Positions 32,082-44,120 of a stretch of DNA of 64,000 nt are shown in pieces (position 1 is the first letter of the stretch; every line of letters starts with the position of its first letter). Where the stretch lies: the NCBI GenBank assembly GCA_029204225.1, contig CM055093.1, forward strand, positions 18,499,041 through 18,563,040, written 5' to 3'. A model generated the notes under the pieces. It searched no databases, had not been told where the DNA came from, and was given only the letters and a program-made list of their open reading frames with translations. The position numbers and the translations under genes were made by a program. This stretch comes from Diphasiastrum complanatum. Its lineage: Eukaryota; Streptophyta; Lycopodiopsida; Lycopodiales; Lycopodiaceae.

Positions 32082-32509
32082 TGTTAGAATAATAAATGTA
32101 AATGATGTAGCTATGACCCAAAAGGTCGAGATCTGTGTAATCATGGTCATTTATATTCTAGGCCCAAGTTAGTATGAAACTAACTTGTAGCGACTCGTGG
32201 GTCCACTAGGGGCCTATACATGTGAATTAAGTACCTGACTTGTTATTTGGGGTACTTAATTATTTTATGTAACTTATGGTAGCTAGATAGTCATTAGTCA
32301 AGTTATTGGACAACCAACAGTCATGAAGGTAGATAGCCATCTTGGACTACTTATATGTAGCCATTCATTTGTATAAGACACACTTTTGTTAAGCAATCTA
32401 CTGTTCATATTGGTTGTCCACAAGTTTCTACAAGAGGGTCATCTAACCATCTCTCTTCTCTTTGAGAATACTTTGTGTTAATGAATAGTCTTGATTCTGG
32501 ATTTCTGCA
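32082..32509 (+). repeat. Copia 3' LTR
   Basis: It starts TGTTAGAATAATAAATG after TTTAAGAAGGG and ends near GGATTTCTGCA. It shares ACCCAAAAGGTCGAGAT and GACTYGTGGGTCC with the LTR at 23268-23649, so the two belong to one family. Confidence 0.65.
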
Positions 32510-34240
32510 GGAGGAAGGCTACGAATCATCTGGAAGTACAACAGAGTGAGCAGATCAGGTGCAACAAGTGACCACAAACCTAGTACTTCAAGTTCCAGTT
32601 GTCGTAAAACTCAGGCTTGCAAGAAAAGATTTTTTGAGAAGGACCAATGTACATACTGCTTTGAGGATCATCCAAGTACAAAATGTCCAATCAAGAATCC
32701 GTGCTTTTTACAAAGACAAAATACAAAGCAGCAAGTTCGACAACAAGATCTAGTGGTTCAAAGGCAAAAAATAAAATCAAGCCGACAAGGACTCTGAAGA
32801 AACAAAGTGTTTCTGATTACAAAGCCTTGCTAGCTTTCAATCCTTCACTCGACGAAGATGTTCGCGAACTTGAACATCTGAAGATACGAAACACGAAGAG
32901 TTTCACGAACACGAAAGTCAATGGAGACGAAGACGAACGGTTCGCAAACACGAAGGATCCACGAACGAGATTCCTTTGCGGTCCAGCAAGAGAGAAAGAC
33001 AGACGAGATAAGCGAAACCAACGGTGGAAACGAAACCTGTTCTGTCCTCGCGCTCCAAGGAGTACCACCAGAGATCACGCAAGTACCCAGAAGTATAGAG
33101 ATCTGACCTGATGACATGACGTCAGCAGATACTTCCAAGGTTGTGGCTAATCTGCCACTCTTGTAATTCTTTGGTTAGTTGTAGATGCTTAATCACTCTA
33201 ATCTTAGGTTTACATAGAGAGACCGTACTTATTGGATAATACTTGACACATATCAAAAAGGGATACACAGAGTGTAACTAAGAGAGAAGAGACACCGAAG
33301 AAGTCTAAGCTCGGGGAGGGCGGTGGATCAAATCTGGGAGACGAGTCATTTCACGCAACACCGCACATGCTAGTAAGCAATCAAGACGAACACTGACAGA
33401 AGCTTCGCCTGCGTGCGAAAAGATAATTTTGTCTAGGATCAGAAAATCCAATTGTCCGCTAGTGAAGTGAGACTACTACTCGTGAGAGAGCCGTGCTTCT
33501 CTCATGCCAACGCACTGCGTGGATTCGCATGCAGTGCCCTAAAGAAATCAAAGAAAATCAGTATAAATTATTTTTTTGGTTGTGTCTGATCTTGGATGTT
33601 GAATGCTTATGCTGTTTATTTTAATATGTCTGAGTTTTCTTGTTCCCTTTGAATTCTGCACCTTGGTTCAAATGAAGTTGAATGTTGTATTGATTTTATG
33701 AATGTAGATCAATAGTAACTGACTATCCTCTAGAGGATTGTAGGAGTGTTTCAGCTGGCAGTGCCCAGTGAACGCATCTGAACTCCATCCGAATCTCGAA
33801 AGAGAGTCGCGAATGTTTCGTGAATTTTCTTCTCACGATTCTCATCATTCGTATCGGAGCATCGCTCGACTCCCAACAGGACTTCACCAAGTGGATGAAT
33901 GTCAAAGTGATCCATCTAATCCACAAAATTTTTCCAACAAAAGGTGGCCAAGTGGAAGTATTGGTCATATCATCTTGCATGTCACCAAACTCACAAGAAG
34001 ACCATAATAGCCTACCAGTTTATTTTGTGAAACCTGTGTATGTTTATCAACTCAGAGGAGATGGTATACTGCACATAGTACGATGCTTTGGATGGAAAGG
34101 AAGACATCGCCGAGCCGAATGTCCACATCAAGGGGATCCATCAACATTCGAACCTATGTGTGAAAAATGCGGAGTTAATCATCCATGCTTGGATTGTCAA
34201 GTGCGGAACTCACAAAGCTACTACTACTGACTGCGGTCTA
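32510..34240 (+). mobile_element. Gag zinc-knuckle remnants
   Basis: At 32546-32700 the + strand has CTYCFEDHPSTKCP, a gag-like knuckle. At 34080-34210 a second segment reads CFGWKGRHRRAEC and CEKCGVNHPCLDC, spaced like the pair in the gypsy gag at 1469-1580 (there the first is CFACGKNHRVAEC), but with a mutated first knuckle. The 0.9 kb between them (33110-34020) has no recognisable coding. I infer decayed gypsy gag. Confidence 0.55.
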
Positions 34241-34780
34241 TAGTCTCTTCCAAGCCCTAGATCGTTTTTGACAATCTGTTGTACAAATTAAACTTGTAAA
34301 CAATAGATAATGTTGAATAAGGCAACAACGAAAAGTTATCTACTGCTAGCATGCATTCCAATATTGCAGATCATACACATTACAGAACAGAGCATTGCGA
34401 AAATCGTTTCTATTATCAGAACTGAATTTACAATATTTTTCTTGAGAGTTGTCTGTTTCTCGGATCAGCACGTTGGTGCAAGAGAGATGTTCTCTCTCAC
34501 TAGTAATATGACTAGCTACTGCTAATCTGTAAACTCACTCTAGAGCTATCTCAAACTTTTACGGTTCTGTTTGTTCTGTATCCATGATCTCTCTCCTTTG
34601 ATCCTCCCCTTTTGATTTTTTTTTTTTTTTTTGTATCCTTCATTTATTCTTTATGTGAACAATCCAGGGAACTGTTTAAGTTAAAGCTTTATCAAAAAAA
34701 ATGCATTAGGCTTAATCAAAATTGATTCTAGTTTCCTGTCATTGTCCTCGTGCATCAGTCGCTTTCTGCCCGTTACATCA
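34241..34780. other. Stretch without recognised gene
   Basis: AT-rich, with a poly-T run near 34612-34633. Nothing identifiable. Confidence 0.4.
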
Positions 34781-35170
34781 CGCTGCAGACCTTCGCATTT
34801 TGCTAAAAGACACCTTTGCGATTTTAAGGACAATGTCGTATTTTTTAAGGGCAGTATCGCATTTTCAAGGGCACCTTCGCATTTTTTCGGAAGGCATTTG
34901 GAGACAGTGTCACTTTTTCGAAGAGCGAAAAACCCGACAGTGTCGCTTTTTCCCGAAGGGCGAAAAAATGCGATAGGCCTTAAAAACATTCTCTAAGGCA
35001 TTTGGAGACACTGTCGCTTTTTTTTTTTTTTTTGAAATGCGAAGAATGCGACAGTGTCGGGAGAGTTGGCTTGAATTATTTTCTAAGTGTTTTTGAGTCA
35101 GTGATGTATTTTTCTCATGACCAAAAATTGCGATCTGTGCGACGAAACAGTTCAAAAATGCAGACTGTGC
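34780..35170. repeat. CGCATTTT / CACTGTCGC repeat cluster
   Basis: Repeated words TTCGCATTTT, GCGAAAAA and ACAGTGTCGC occur in both orientations. The phrase GGCATTTGGAGACA occurs near 34886 and again near 34998. The same vocabulary occurs at 30.0-30.4 kb, so both may be LTR regions of one family. Confidence 0.6.
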
Positions 35171-35218
35171 TGATCTTAATAGAACTTGAAGAAGGTTAGA
35201 AAGGTTACCATCCTTTGT

Positions 35219-36121
35219 CTAGCTCTGATACCACTTTTACAAGTAGAGGTGAGGGAGTCCTCCAAATCCAAGGTAGAGCCTCCAAATGTCCTCCCAGCAA
35301 CCTGCAAGCTCCAAGATGCTCCCCAACTCTCCTCCACATGTGTCCCTACTCTTAAACACAAAGATAGATAACAAGTTGGCCTCAAGTATTCACCACCCAA
35401 CCATAGCTAGATCCAAGCTCCAAGCAAGACCTATCTAGCACCCCCTTGCTAACCATAAACAAATCACAAGCATACCACAACAAACTATAGCATACTCAAG
35501 ATCCAAACCCTACTTATGTCCCATACCATAAGCAAGATCCAAACCCTAAGCATACTACACACAAGAAAGTACTCTACACACTAGTAGCAACAGTAGAGCA
35601 TAAGCAAAGCAAGCAAGAGAAATCTTTCCTCCCTCCAATATAGATGGCCCATGGACCCCTCCAGTGCACTATGGAGTTCCATGCCCATCCAATGAGAGAG
35701 AGAGAAGCCTAGGGGAGTTAAAGAACCTCCAAGAACCTCCATAACTTATGGAAAGTCGAGAGACTCCTTCCATAACCTATGACTCTTTGAATGCCTTTCT
35801 TGTGGGAGTTGGGAACTCATTGGACCCATTGAACCTCCATAGGCTTATGGAAAGTCAAGAGACTCCTGCTATAACCTATGACTCTTTGAATGCCTTTCTT
35901 GTGGGAGTTGGGAGCTCATTGGACCCATTGGAAGTGTGCCCTCCTACTAGGTCCCAATGCCCAGGTTGTGCATGTATACTTTGGTCCTAGACCATTAAAG
36001 TGATATGGTTCAAGGTTGAGGCCCTTAGAAAAATAGTCATCCAATGACTTTCTAACACCTCTCTAGGTTCCATACCTCCATCCAAGGCATAAGGGTAAAT
36101 TGTCTTTTTTAGCCCCCAACA
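35219..36121 (-). repeat. Copia LTR with primer-binding site
   Basis: On the - strand, TGTTGGGGGCTAAAAAAG at 36121 looks like an LTR start, and TGGTATCAGAGC at about 35219-35231 is a primer-binding site at the other end. The base pair before the site is not the usual CA, so that end is mutated. A 98-bp tandem duplication (ACTCTTTGAATGCCTTTCTT) is present at about 35740-35935. Confidence 0.55.
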
Positions 36122-38035
36122 CTAAATGGACCAATAGGGGTCTGAAGTACTGCTAGTTACATAGGTATGTAACACATTACCTCCAATGACTTGAAGTTGA
36201 GGTGTCCCATCCTTTTATGCCAAACCTCTTGAATAGGTATTTGCTCTCTTGCAACACATCCAACTTCGTTAGCAATAAGACAAGCATCTAGTTTGAACAA
36301 CTTCTCTTGTCTTTTACCTTTTCCAATCAAGACATCTTTCCTTTTGATCATACAAGCATCTCCATCAAACTTAACTTTGAGGCATTTACTTAGCAATTGA
36401 CTCACACAAAGCAAATTCTTGGTAATAGATGGAATAAACAAGACATCCACCAAATGAACATTCCTATTTGTAGAGAGAGAAATAAGATTTGTGCCAATCC
36501 CTTTGATTCACACTCACCATCATTGGCCATGTAGGTCACCATCATTGGCCATGTAGGTCACCCTCTTGTCATCTCCATATGCCAGCAAAGAAGTGAAGTA
36601 CTCTTTGTGAAAAGTCATGTGTGAATTTGCTCCACTATCAATCCACCATGGATCTAGATCTCCATCATTAGCAAGCATACATGAAGACATCTCAGAAGCA
36701 CCATGATTTGCATCTTGAACATCCACACCATCCTCATCAAGAGTAAGATTACCTTGCTTGTCTCTTTGATCTCTCTTCTTCTTGTAGCACTTACTTGCAA
36801 AGTGTCATTTGATGCCACAATAGAAGCACTTGAGCTTTGATCTATTTTTCTTTTTGCCATTTGAAGAAGCATCCACTTGATCTTGCCCTTTAGACCACTT
36901 CCTTTTGCTTTTGCCCTTGAATTTGTCCTTTGTGAACATAGCCTCCTCTTGAAGTGTCGATGTAGATCCACCTCTTGCTTGAAGCCTATATTCTTCATTG
37001 ATCAAGATCTTTTGAAGATCCATCAAACTTGAATAGCATTACTCTGAACAATGCTAGCATGAGCATCCAACAATCCATTAAGAATAACTTGAACAAGCTC
37101 TCCTTCCTTAATGCTCTCATCAATGCAAGCCAACTCATCATTCAATGCTTTTACTCTCAAAATAAAAGTATTTGGACATTCTTCATTCTTTTGCAAACAA
37201 GAAAAGATTTGCCTCCTTAGAGTCAACACTCATTAGAGAAAATTTGAGCACAACAGGGGCCTTTCAAAAAGATACCTTTTATTTTTTTTCTCAAAATTTT
37301 CTTCCACATGGTTCAATCAAAACAGTCAAATTGAAATCTACGTAACCTAGCTCCTTCAAATTGAATTTCATTTCTTACTGAAAGAAATGTAATTTTGCAT
37401 CGGGGGCAGCCCATTAATAAGCCATTTTATTTGTAGCATAGTATATAACTCAGCAAAAAAATAGTGTAACTTTTGAACGGCCACTCGAATTGAGACGATT
37501 ATGGTGCCATTAGAAAGCCCTCGACGAGAGCTTTTCAACGACATCAACATGACCCAGTTTCGAGCTACGGTGAAGAAGTTATGGCCAGTCAAAGCAACCA
37601 AAACTTTGACTGGCCATAACTTCTTCATCGTAGCTCGGAACTAGGTCATGTTGGATGTCATTGAAAAGCTCTTGTCGAGGCTTTCTAATGGCACCATAAT
37701 CGTCTCAATTCGAGTTATCGTTCAAAAGTTATGATTTTTTTCAATCATAGACTATACTACCCACATAATAGCTAATCATCGAAGATTGTGTGGGCAGGAC
37801 TGCGGGCAGAAAAACATTTTATTTTAGTATTTTACATTGTCAAAAAATTGTCATCCTACGTGGCAATCCTTATAGGGCCCTTTCCAAGTCCAAATTTTCT
37901 CTAATGTTAGAAGTAGACGATTCATAAAGCTTCTTCAATGAATCCCAAACATCCTTAGATGAAGTACTCTTACCAACCTCCTTGAGAAGCTCATTGGTAA
38001 CATTCATCTTTATCATGTGTAGAGAGCCCTTTTGG
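36122..38035 (-). mobile_element. Copia gag-protease remnant
   Basis: On the - strand the order is gag N-part (VTNELLKEVGKSTSSKDVWD near 37980), a fold-back insertion (37231-37908), gag C-part (GELVQVILNGLLDAH, knuckle beginning CFYCG near 36820), protease (WWIDSGANSHMT near 36640, DSGA intact) and a pre-integrase segment (EVWHKRMGHLNFKSLEVM near 36200). It stops at an LTR at 36121. A 22-bp tandem duplication at 36515-36558 breaks the protease frame. Integrase and reverse transcriptase are absent. Confidence 0.75.
37231..37908. repeat. Long fold-back (inverted repeat) element
   Basis: The inner arms 37455-37594 and 37604-37741 are nearly perfect inverted copies of about 140 bp around a 9-base centre (CAACCAAAA). 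Diverged similarity continues outward, and the outermost CATTAGAGAAAATTTG (37231-37246) is repeated inverted at 37893-37908. The whole could fold into one hairpin. It interrupts a copia gag. Confidence 0.85.
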
Positions 38036-38771
38036 ACCTCTTGTCATACCTCATTTGATCTTGTTGTGTTGCTGGTCTATTCGTCATTGGATCTAAGCTC
38101 GCGTCTAATCCATTTTGGAAGGCCGACTAAAAACCAGATGATGAGCATCTGTTTGGTAGACTGTTAATGTACTTGACTTTTGAGGCGCTTAAATCACTCG
38201 ATATAGTCTTGTATGCGTTCATCTTTTGTCATCTTGATATTACTCAATTTGACAAAAGGACTCTCTATCAAACGAAAGGGCTTAAAACGTTTGAGAAAGG
38301 ACTATTTCAAATTAGACAAATCCAATTTATCTTCACGATCAAGGTTAAAAAACCAGTCACGTGCTTTAGCAATCATGGTCATTGAAAACAGTTGGACCAT
38401 AGCGTCGGGAGATGTTTCGCCATACACATCACACGCATTCTCAAAGATTTGCAAGAATCTTTGAGGGTCCGAACTATCGCAAACTTGGGTAGATCTAGCT
38501 TGGGTGTTCTTTTCTCAAAATGAGCTGGATGAGTGGCGGAAGCTCCATTCAGGTGTGTTCTGGCATGTGATGTTTCAACACCATGAACATGGGCTTGTGC
38601 TCGTGAAGGCTCGACTCTATCAAGTTCTTGTCCCTTGAATGAGTTTGTGGATGGCTCGTGTATTTGGGACTGCATTTGGTAGAACCTATGACGTCTTATT
38701 TGTTTAGTTATAGGAAACCTTATTTTGTGTGGATCATCTTCTGGTATATCAGGAGCAGTATGGTGGTCCAT
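38036..38771 (-). pseudogene. Gypsy gag N-terminus
   Basis: The - strand ORF from 38771 contains HFEKRTPKLDLPKF near 38500, the gag start motif also seen at 300 (RAPRLDLPKY). In a shifted frame it continues with words matching QRFLQIFENACDVYGE near 38440. The order fits the gypsy family at 1-2875, in the opposite orientation. Frameshifts break it. Confidence 0.65.
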
Positions 38772-38839
38772 TATTGTGTACTATTGTGTATTTTTGTATT
38801 TGTATGAGTTTTTTGGTGTTTGTGTTTTTGATTTTTTAG

Positions 38840-39480
38840 GGTTTTTTTTTTTTTTTTTTTTGGCTAGTAGGGAACTCAAGGGGGAGACTCAGTATCAAAA
38901 GGGCTCTCTATTAGTATAAGTTTTGTATTTTGGGTCTTTTTTTGATAGAAATGCCTTTTTTTTTTTTGAGCTCTAAGGCTCGGTTGAGATGATGGTTCGG
39001 TTGGAATGGCAATCAAAGATCTCAGTCGAATATTTTAGGATTTGTGGCGTTGATTCGGCCCGGTTGAGATGGTGTCCAAAAACGTCGGTCGAGATGGTGA
39101 CCACAATGTCGTTCGAGATGGTGATCAAAAAAATTCGGTTGAGATGGTGTCCAAAAAAATTTGGTTGAGATTTGAAGGAGTGGCGTCGGTCAAGATTTGA
39201 AAGATGGCTTTGGTCGAAGGGTGGTGTCGGTCGAGATTTGAAAGATGGCGTTGGTCCAGATGGCGTGGAGACCCTCCGGTTGAGATTTGAATTTTTTTTT
39301 TTTTTTAAGGAGCTCGTCGGTCGAGCTGGTAACGAAGGGGCGTGGCTGAGATGTTAACGAATGACTCGGTTGAGAGTTTAACGAACGACTCGGCTGAGAT
39401 GTGAATGAAGGGGCTTGGCTGAGATGAGAGTGAAGGTGTTCGGTTGAGATGAGAGTGGAATGAGAATGGGGTGTAGAGGA
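38840..39480. repeat. Degenerate CGGTYGAGATGGTG repeats
   Basis: At least ten diverged copies of CGGT(T/C)GAGAT(G/T)(G/T) occur at intervals of roughly 25-45 bp, with poly-T runs near 38840 and 39292. They precede the gypsy gag on its strand and are probably leader or LTR sequence. Confidence 0.6.
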
Positions 39481-40054
39481 TGGATATACTGTGGGTAAAG
39501 GAAGACATAGAAGGATCGTAGGAGGTGTTATGGAACGTGTGGATGGTGGTTGCAGGTCGTTTTGAGCTATGAACGGATCTGGAAATGTTTCAAGTTTCAA
39601 TAGAGCCCTTCAGGCTTACGCTTATCAGTATACATCTTCACCAGATCCAACCATTAGAAAGTCCACTTTGTTCGCAAATGACTTGTCCAAGTTGGCGTCT
39701 GTTTCTACATGATGGGATGATTGCCTACCTACGTTGGCTTTTGATCCAAATATCCCTATGGCGTCCGACAAGGTGCAAGATCAATTGCCAATAGCCAGAC
39801 TCTGATACTGCGAGGCTAGGAGTGTTGCCAGAAAAAGGATGACTTGAATTGTTATAGCAGAAACTAGATGTATTTTTTAGAATTTTTCGATATCGTATCA
39901 ACTCAAAATACCCGTAATTTTTCAATACCCAAAATCAAAATTTCTCGATACGAGATCGACTCGAAAAATTCATAATTTTCCGAGTCATAGTAATTTTTGA
40001 GTCACTGTATGATTTCTCGAGTCTTTGTATATTTTTCGATACAATGTAGATTTC
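39481..40054. other. Stretch with TTTTTCGATAC-like words
   Basis: No gene recognised. Words such as CTCGATACGAG, TTTTTCGATAC and CTCGAGTC recur at 39885-40060. Confidence 0.35.
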
Positions 40055-40485
40055 GATACTGTCGGTTAGAAATCCGATCCATGACACTACGTTAACAGTC
40101 CACCTATTTTGTACATTCAAAGGTGGTTGTAATAAATGTAGCATTTAATGCTAATTAGATATTTAGCAAGTAGAAGATATTTTGTAGTATATCAATCAAC
40201 TGTGGATAGGTAGTTAAGTTAGTTTTAGTCTTCGTCAAAAAGCTTCTTCTGAATTAATCAGAGTTTTAAGCCAGCGTTATCACGTTCAACAAGCTAAAGC
40301 TATCACTTCAAGCCATTGTACTCATTGCTGATATTAATCAGAGTGCAATTTCAATCTCACTATTGTATTGTTCATTTGTGCTTATCTAAATCATTCATTT
40401 TGAATATTCTGTTGCTAACTGTGGACTTCCAATCCTACACTACCCTCGCTCAAGCTTCTGCTACCAATCCCACTGATTTTTGACA
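40055..40485 (+). repeat. Probable copia 5' LTR
   Basis: The end is fixed by TTTTTGACA|TGGTATCAGAGC, the LTR end and primer-binding site. The start near 40055 (TGTCGGTTAGAAATCC) is a guess, because no second copy is present. Confidence 0.5.
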
Positions 40486-43400
40486 TGGTATCAGAGCGGG
40501 CAGTTCAATAATCTACATTATTATTGCAGATTATCAGTCTTGTTTCTATCAAGACGTTGTTCTAGCAAGCATGCAGCCAACAATATTCCGAAATTGTTGT
40601 TTCTATTAACGATCTCGCTCAACCCAAAATGGATCCATCTTCTAGTTCTTCCCTGATCGACAAACTCAATGGGAATAACTACCATCTCCGGAAATTTAAA
40701 ATGAAGGTCATACTACTAGCCAAAGAACTGTGGGACATCGTTTTTTGGCACAAAACTTAAACCAGAAGGTGATGCAACCATTATCATCGAATGGAGATTG
40801 AAAGATGGCAAGGCTTTTGCCATAATCACTCTCAACATCAAGGACACCCAAATCAGTCACATACATGCTTCTCAAACTGCTAACGATGCACGGAACATCG
40901 CCTCCAAATTATATTTGAGGAAAAAAAATTTTGCCCTGAGAATGTCTGAAGCAGAAAGTGTCTCGAGTCATCTCAACACTTTCAAAAACCCTATGGAGCA
41001 GATAACTGCAATTGGTTCAGTCATTGAAGATTCCGATGCTATTATAACTCTATTATCAAGTCTGCTTGAAGCCTATGAAAATTGGGTCATGGAAATTTTG
41101 ACCCAGGAGTTTCTCACTCTATCAAGACTAATCTTGATGCTTCTACAAGAGAAAATCAGAAGATCTGCATCCTCCTCAGGCTCAGGGTCGGATCCTCAGG
41201 CCCTATACTCCAAAAATCAGAAGTTTAGATCCAAAAGGTCTACAAAGTTAGCATATCCTGACAAAAAGAACAATATGCGGTCAGGGTCGAATCTTGGCTC
41301 AGGGTCGAATTTTGGCTCAGGGTCGAATTCAAACTCTTCATCATTCCAACCAATGCAGAAAATATTCTACAGATACTGTAAGAGGACTGGCCATGCAATC
41401 AAGGACTACAGAACTTTAAAATACAACAATGAGAAGAAGAAACGGTTCTAACAACAAGGACATAGTCCTTCAACCAGTTTTTCAACCCAACAACAAGAGG
41501 AAGATGAAGTAGCATTTATGATCAAGGTCGAAGAACAAGAGGATATCGATTCCTGATACCTAGATTCTGGAGCAACACAACACATGACTCACCATCAAGA
41601 CTGGTTCAAAGATTATCAGTCATTCACCCACTCTCAAGTTGTGCAACTTGGAGACAACTCATCACATTCAATTTCGGGTGAAAGAACAATCAAGGTCGAA
41701 TTTCAAAAGGGTGAAGTTAAGTTATTGTCCACATTCTCCATGTTCCAAATCTAACCAAAAATCTACTCTCAGTTAGCAGAGTCACTAATTCAGGCTGGAG
41801 GGTCGAATTTGAAACAAACGATTGCACCATTTTTGACAAATCTGAGAAAGTTCTAGCTTTTGGGAGAAGAAGTGACAATCTTTACAAACTCAACCACTGC
41901 TATTCCTCTAAAAGTCAAGCTCTTCCCACTTCCACTTCTGAATCAACTGATATGTGTTGGCATTTCAGATGAGGCCATCTCAATTTCAATAGTATTCATC
42001 ATGTTAAATCGGAATTTAGTACAAGATCTGCCTTCAATTAGCAAAATCATTTTGAAGAACAGTTTAATACTTTCAAGTTCCGACCTGCAGTTCAAGACGT
42101 ATGCTAAAAATCAGACCTAGAGGAAGATCAAAGCTCTACGCACATATGGAGGGGGGGAATTTATCTCCACGTAATTCAAGGAGTTCTACAAGGCCAACAG
42201 AATACATCAACAATTCACAAGTAGCTACTCACCTCAGTCCAATGGTGTAGCTAAAAGGAAGAATCGGGCACTCATCGAAAGTGCCAAGAGCATGCTAGCC
42301 CATGCCTCTCTTTAAAAAAATTCTAGACATAAGTTGTTATTACAACCACCTATCTATAAAATCAATCAAGCTCTGAATGACAAGACACCTTATGAGGTGT
42401 GGACATGATCGAAACCGTCACTCAAAAATATCAGAGTATTTGGTTGCATTGCTTACGCTCAGTCTCTGCTGATCTAAGAAAGAAGCTGGACGACACAAGC
42501 AAAAATTCGATTTTCAATGGATATTTCCTAGATCACAAGGCATACAAGCTCTACAATTTGAACACCCAGAAGACATACACCAGTAGAGATGTCATTTTTG
42601 TGGAAGATCAATTTATCAACAACAAGGAAAAAGCTCGAGAAATTTTTGATCCAAGTATCGAAGAAATTTTTGATCCATGTATCGAAAACAGCTCCAGGAT
42701 TGAAAATAAAAAAAATGATACTGACTCAGAAAATGAGCCAAAACCTCAACGGGTCGAATCACCTCAGAGTATCGAAGATCAGCCTAGAAGATCGAACCGA
42801 TCTAGAGAACCTCCATCCTGATTTATGGATGATGTAGTCTGCTACTTTGTGCAAGAACCAAACACAGTTTTAGAGGCAATGTCTACATGCTGATCAATGG
42901 AAAGCAGCAATGGACACAGAATTTGATTCTCTGATAGAGAATCAAACGTGGACAGTCACTGAGCAAAAAATCTGATTCCATGCGAATGGATATTCAAGGC
43001 AAAGTATCATGCTAAAGGAAGGTTGAATCGATACAAAGCCAGACTGGTTGCCAAAGGCTATTCCCAGATTCAAAATCTGGATTAATCCGAGACCTTCAAC
43101 CCAATTGTCAAACATGCTTCGATCCAACTATTACTTTCCTTTGCAGCTGCAGCATCCCTTGAAGTCCATCAAATGGATGTCCACACCGCTTTCCTCAATG
43201 AGACCATTGAAGAATAAATCTATATGTCACAGCCAGAGGGATATGAAGTTAGACATAAGCAACACCTTGTATGTAAAATTCACAAGACATTATATGGGCC
43301 AAAACAGTCACCCAGGGCTTGGTTCCAGAAATCAATGTATTTCTTGTTTTCTTATTGAGAATGGTTTCATTCCAAACTCAGCAGACTCGAATGTCTACTT

Positions 43401-43560
43401 TAAGTCTGTATCGAATTTCTTCATCATCATCACTCTCTACGTAGATGATACTCTACTATTCAACAACAATCTAAAGAATACGAAATGCATGCTGGCCAAG
43501 GAGTAAGATAATTGATATGGGTCTAGCCCACTATTGTCTCGGAATCAAAATTTTTTGAAT
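40486..43560 (+). mobile_element. Decayed copia element
   Basis: After the primer-binding site (40486-40497) come gag (40629-41451), protease (DSGATQHMTHHQDWF near 41565), integrase fragments (42090-42420), linker (YKLYNLNTQKTYTSRDVIF near 42550) and reverse transcriptase ([15 protein letters not shown] near 43040, HQMDVHTAFLNETIEE near 43170, LYVDDTLLF near 43435). Many stops and frame changes are present and RNase H is missing. GGGTCGAATYTGGCTCA repeats occur in gag at 41280-41335. Confidence 0.85.
40629..41451 (+). pseudogene. Copia gag
   Basis: It starts MDPSSSSSLIDKLNGNNY, then a frame change near 40750 and an open frame 40798-41451: TANDARNIASKLYLRKKNF, MSEAESVSSHLNTFKNPMEQ and ILMLLQEKIRRS, typical of UBN2-type copia gag. 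The tail has a serine- and glycine-rich repeat (GSNLGSGSNFGSGSN) and a damaged zinc knuckle, YRYCKRTGHAIKDYR, in which the first and last cysteines are tyrosine. Confidence 0.75.
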
Positions 43561-43879
43561 TCGATCCAAAAGACTGATTTTCATCAGTCAGCAGAGCTTG
43601 ATTTGCGCGTGTGCTGAAAGGTCCAATATGTATGTGACCTACTCCAATCTTTTCTATGATGCCAATTGTAATAAATTAGTGTGGAGATATTTTTGGTGTC
43701 AGATTAGAATAAGTATGTAGTAGAAAGCCATACTTAGTCATTTACTTCACCAACCTACTCACGTGTACAAAATTTTGGTCCATTTAATACAAATTTTTAA
43801 ACTATGGCATTTGATTGGTTGCTTGTTGATGTGTTGGATAAATCGATAAAAGAGTCAAAGATATTCATAGAGAACTTGC

Positions 43880-44120
43880 TTGCATAGGAGACTACCTCAA
43901 TCCAAGAGAGCTAGTGCAAGTGATCCTAAATGGGTTGAAGGAAGAATTTGACAACCTTGTTCAATCTTATGCAATCAAGGAGGAGCTTGGAGGCACTACA
44001 AGGAGTTCTCATTTCTGTGGAGTGTAGACAAGAGTACAAGCTATTGAGGATCAATCAACTTTCCTTGAAGGATGATGGAGAAGTGAAAGCATACTTCATA
44101 AAGGACAAGCATATTTCCGC
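43880..44120 (+). pseudogene. Copia gag fragment
   Basis: The + strand reads ESQLVQVILNGLKEEFDNLV and QSYAIKEELGG, then in a shifted frame QEYKLLRINQLSLKDDGEVK and YFIKDK. The same words occur in the - strand copia gag at 36.8-37.2 kb (GELVQVILNGLLDAH, EEYRLQ, FTKDKFKG). It is an isolated fragment after a reverse transcriptase of another copia. Confidence 0.6.

Noticed and set aside
37231-37246. CATTAGAGAAAATTTG at both ends of the fold-back as a target duplication
   Set aside because: The two copies are inverted, not direct, so they are part of the inverted repeat itself.
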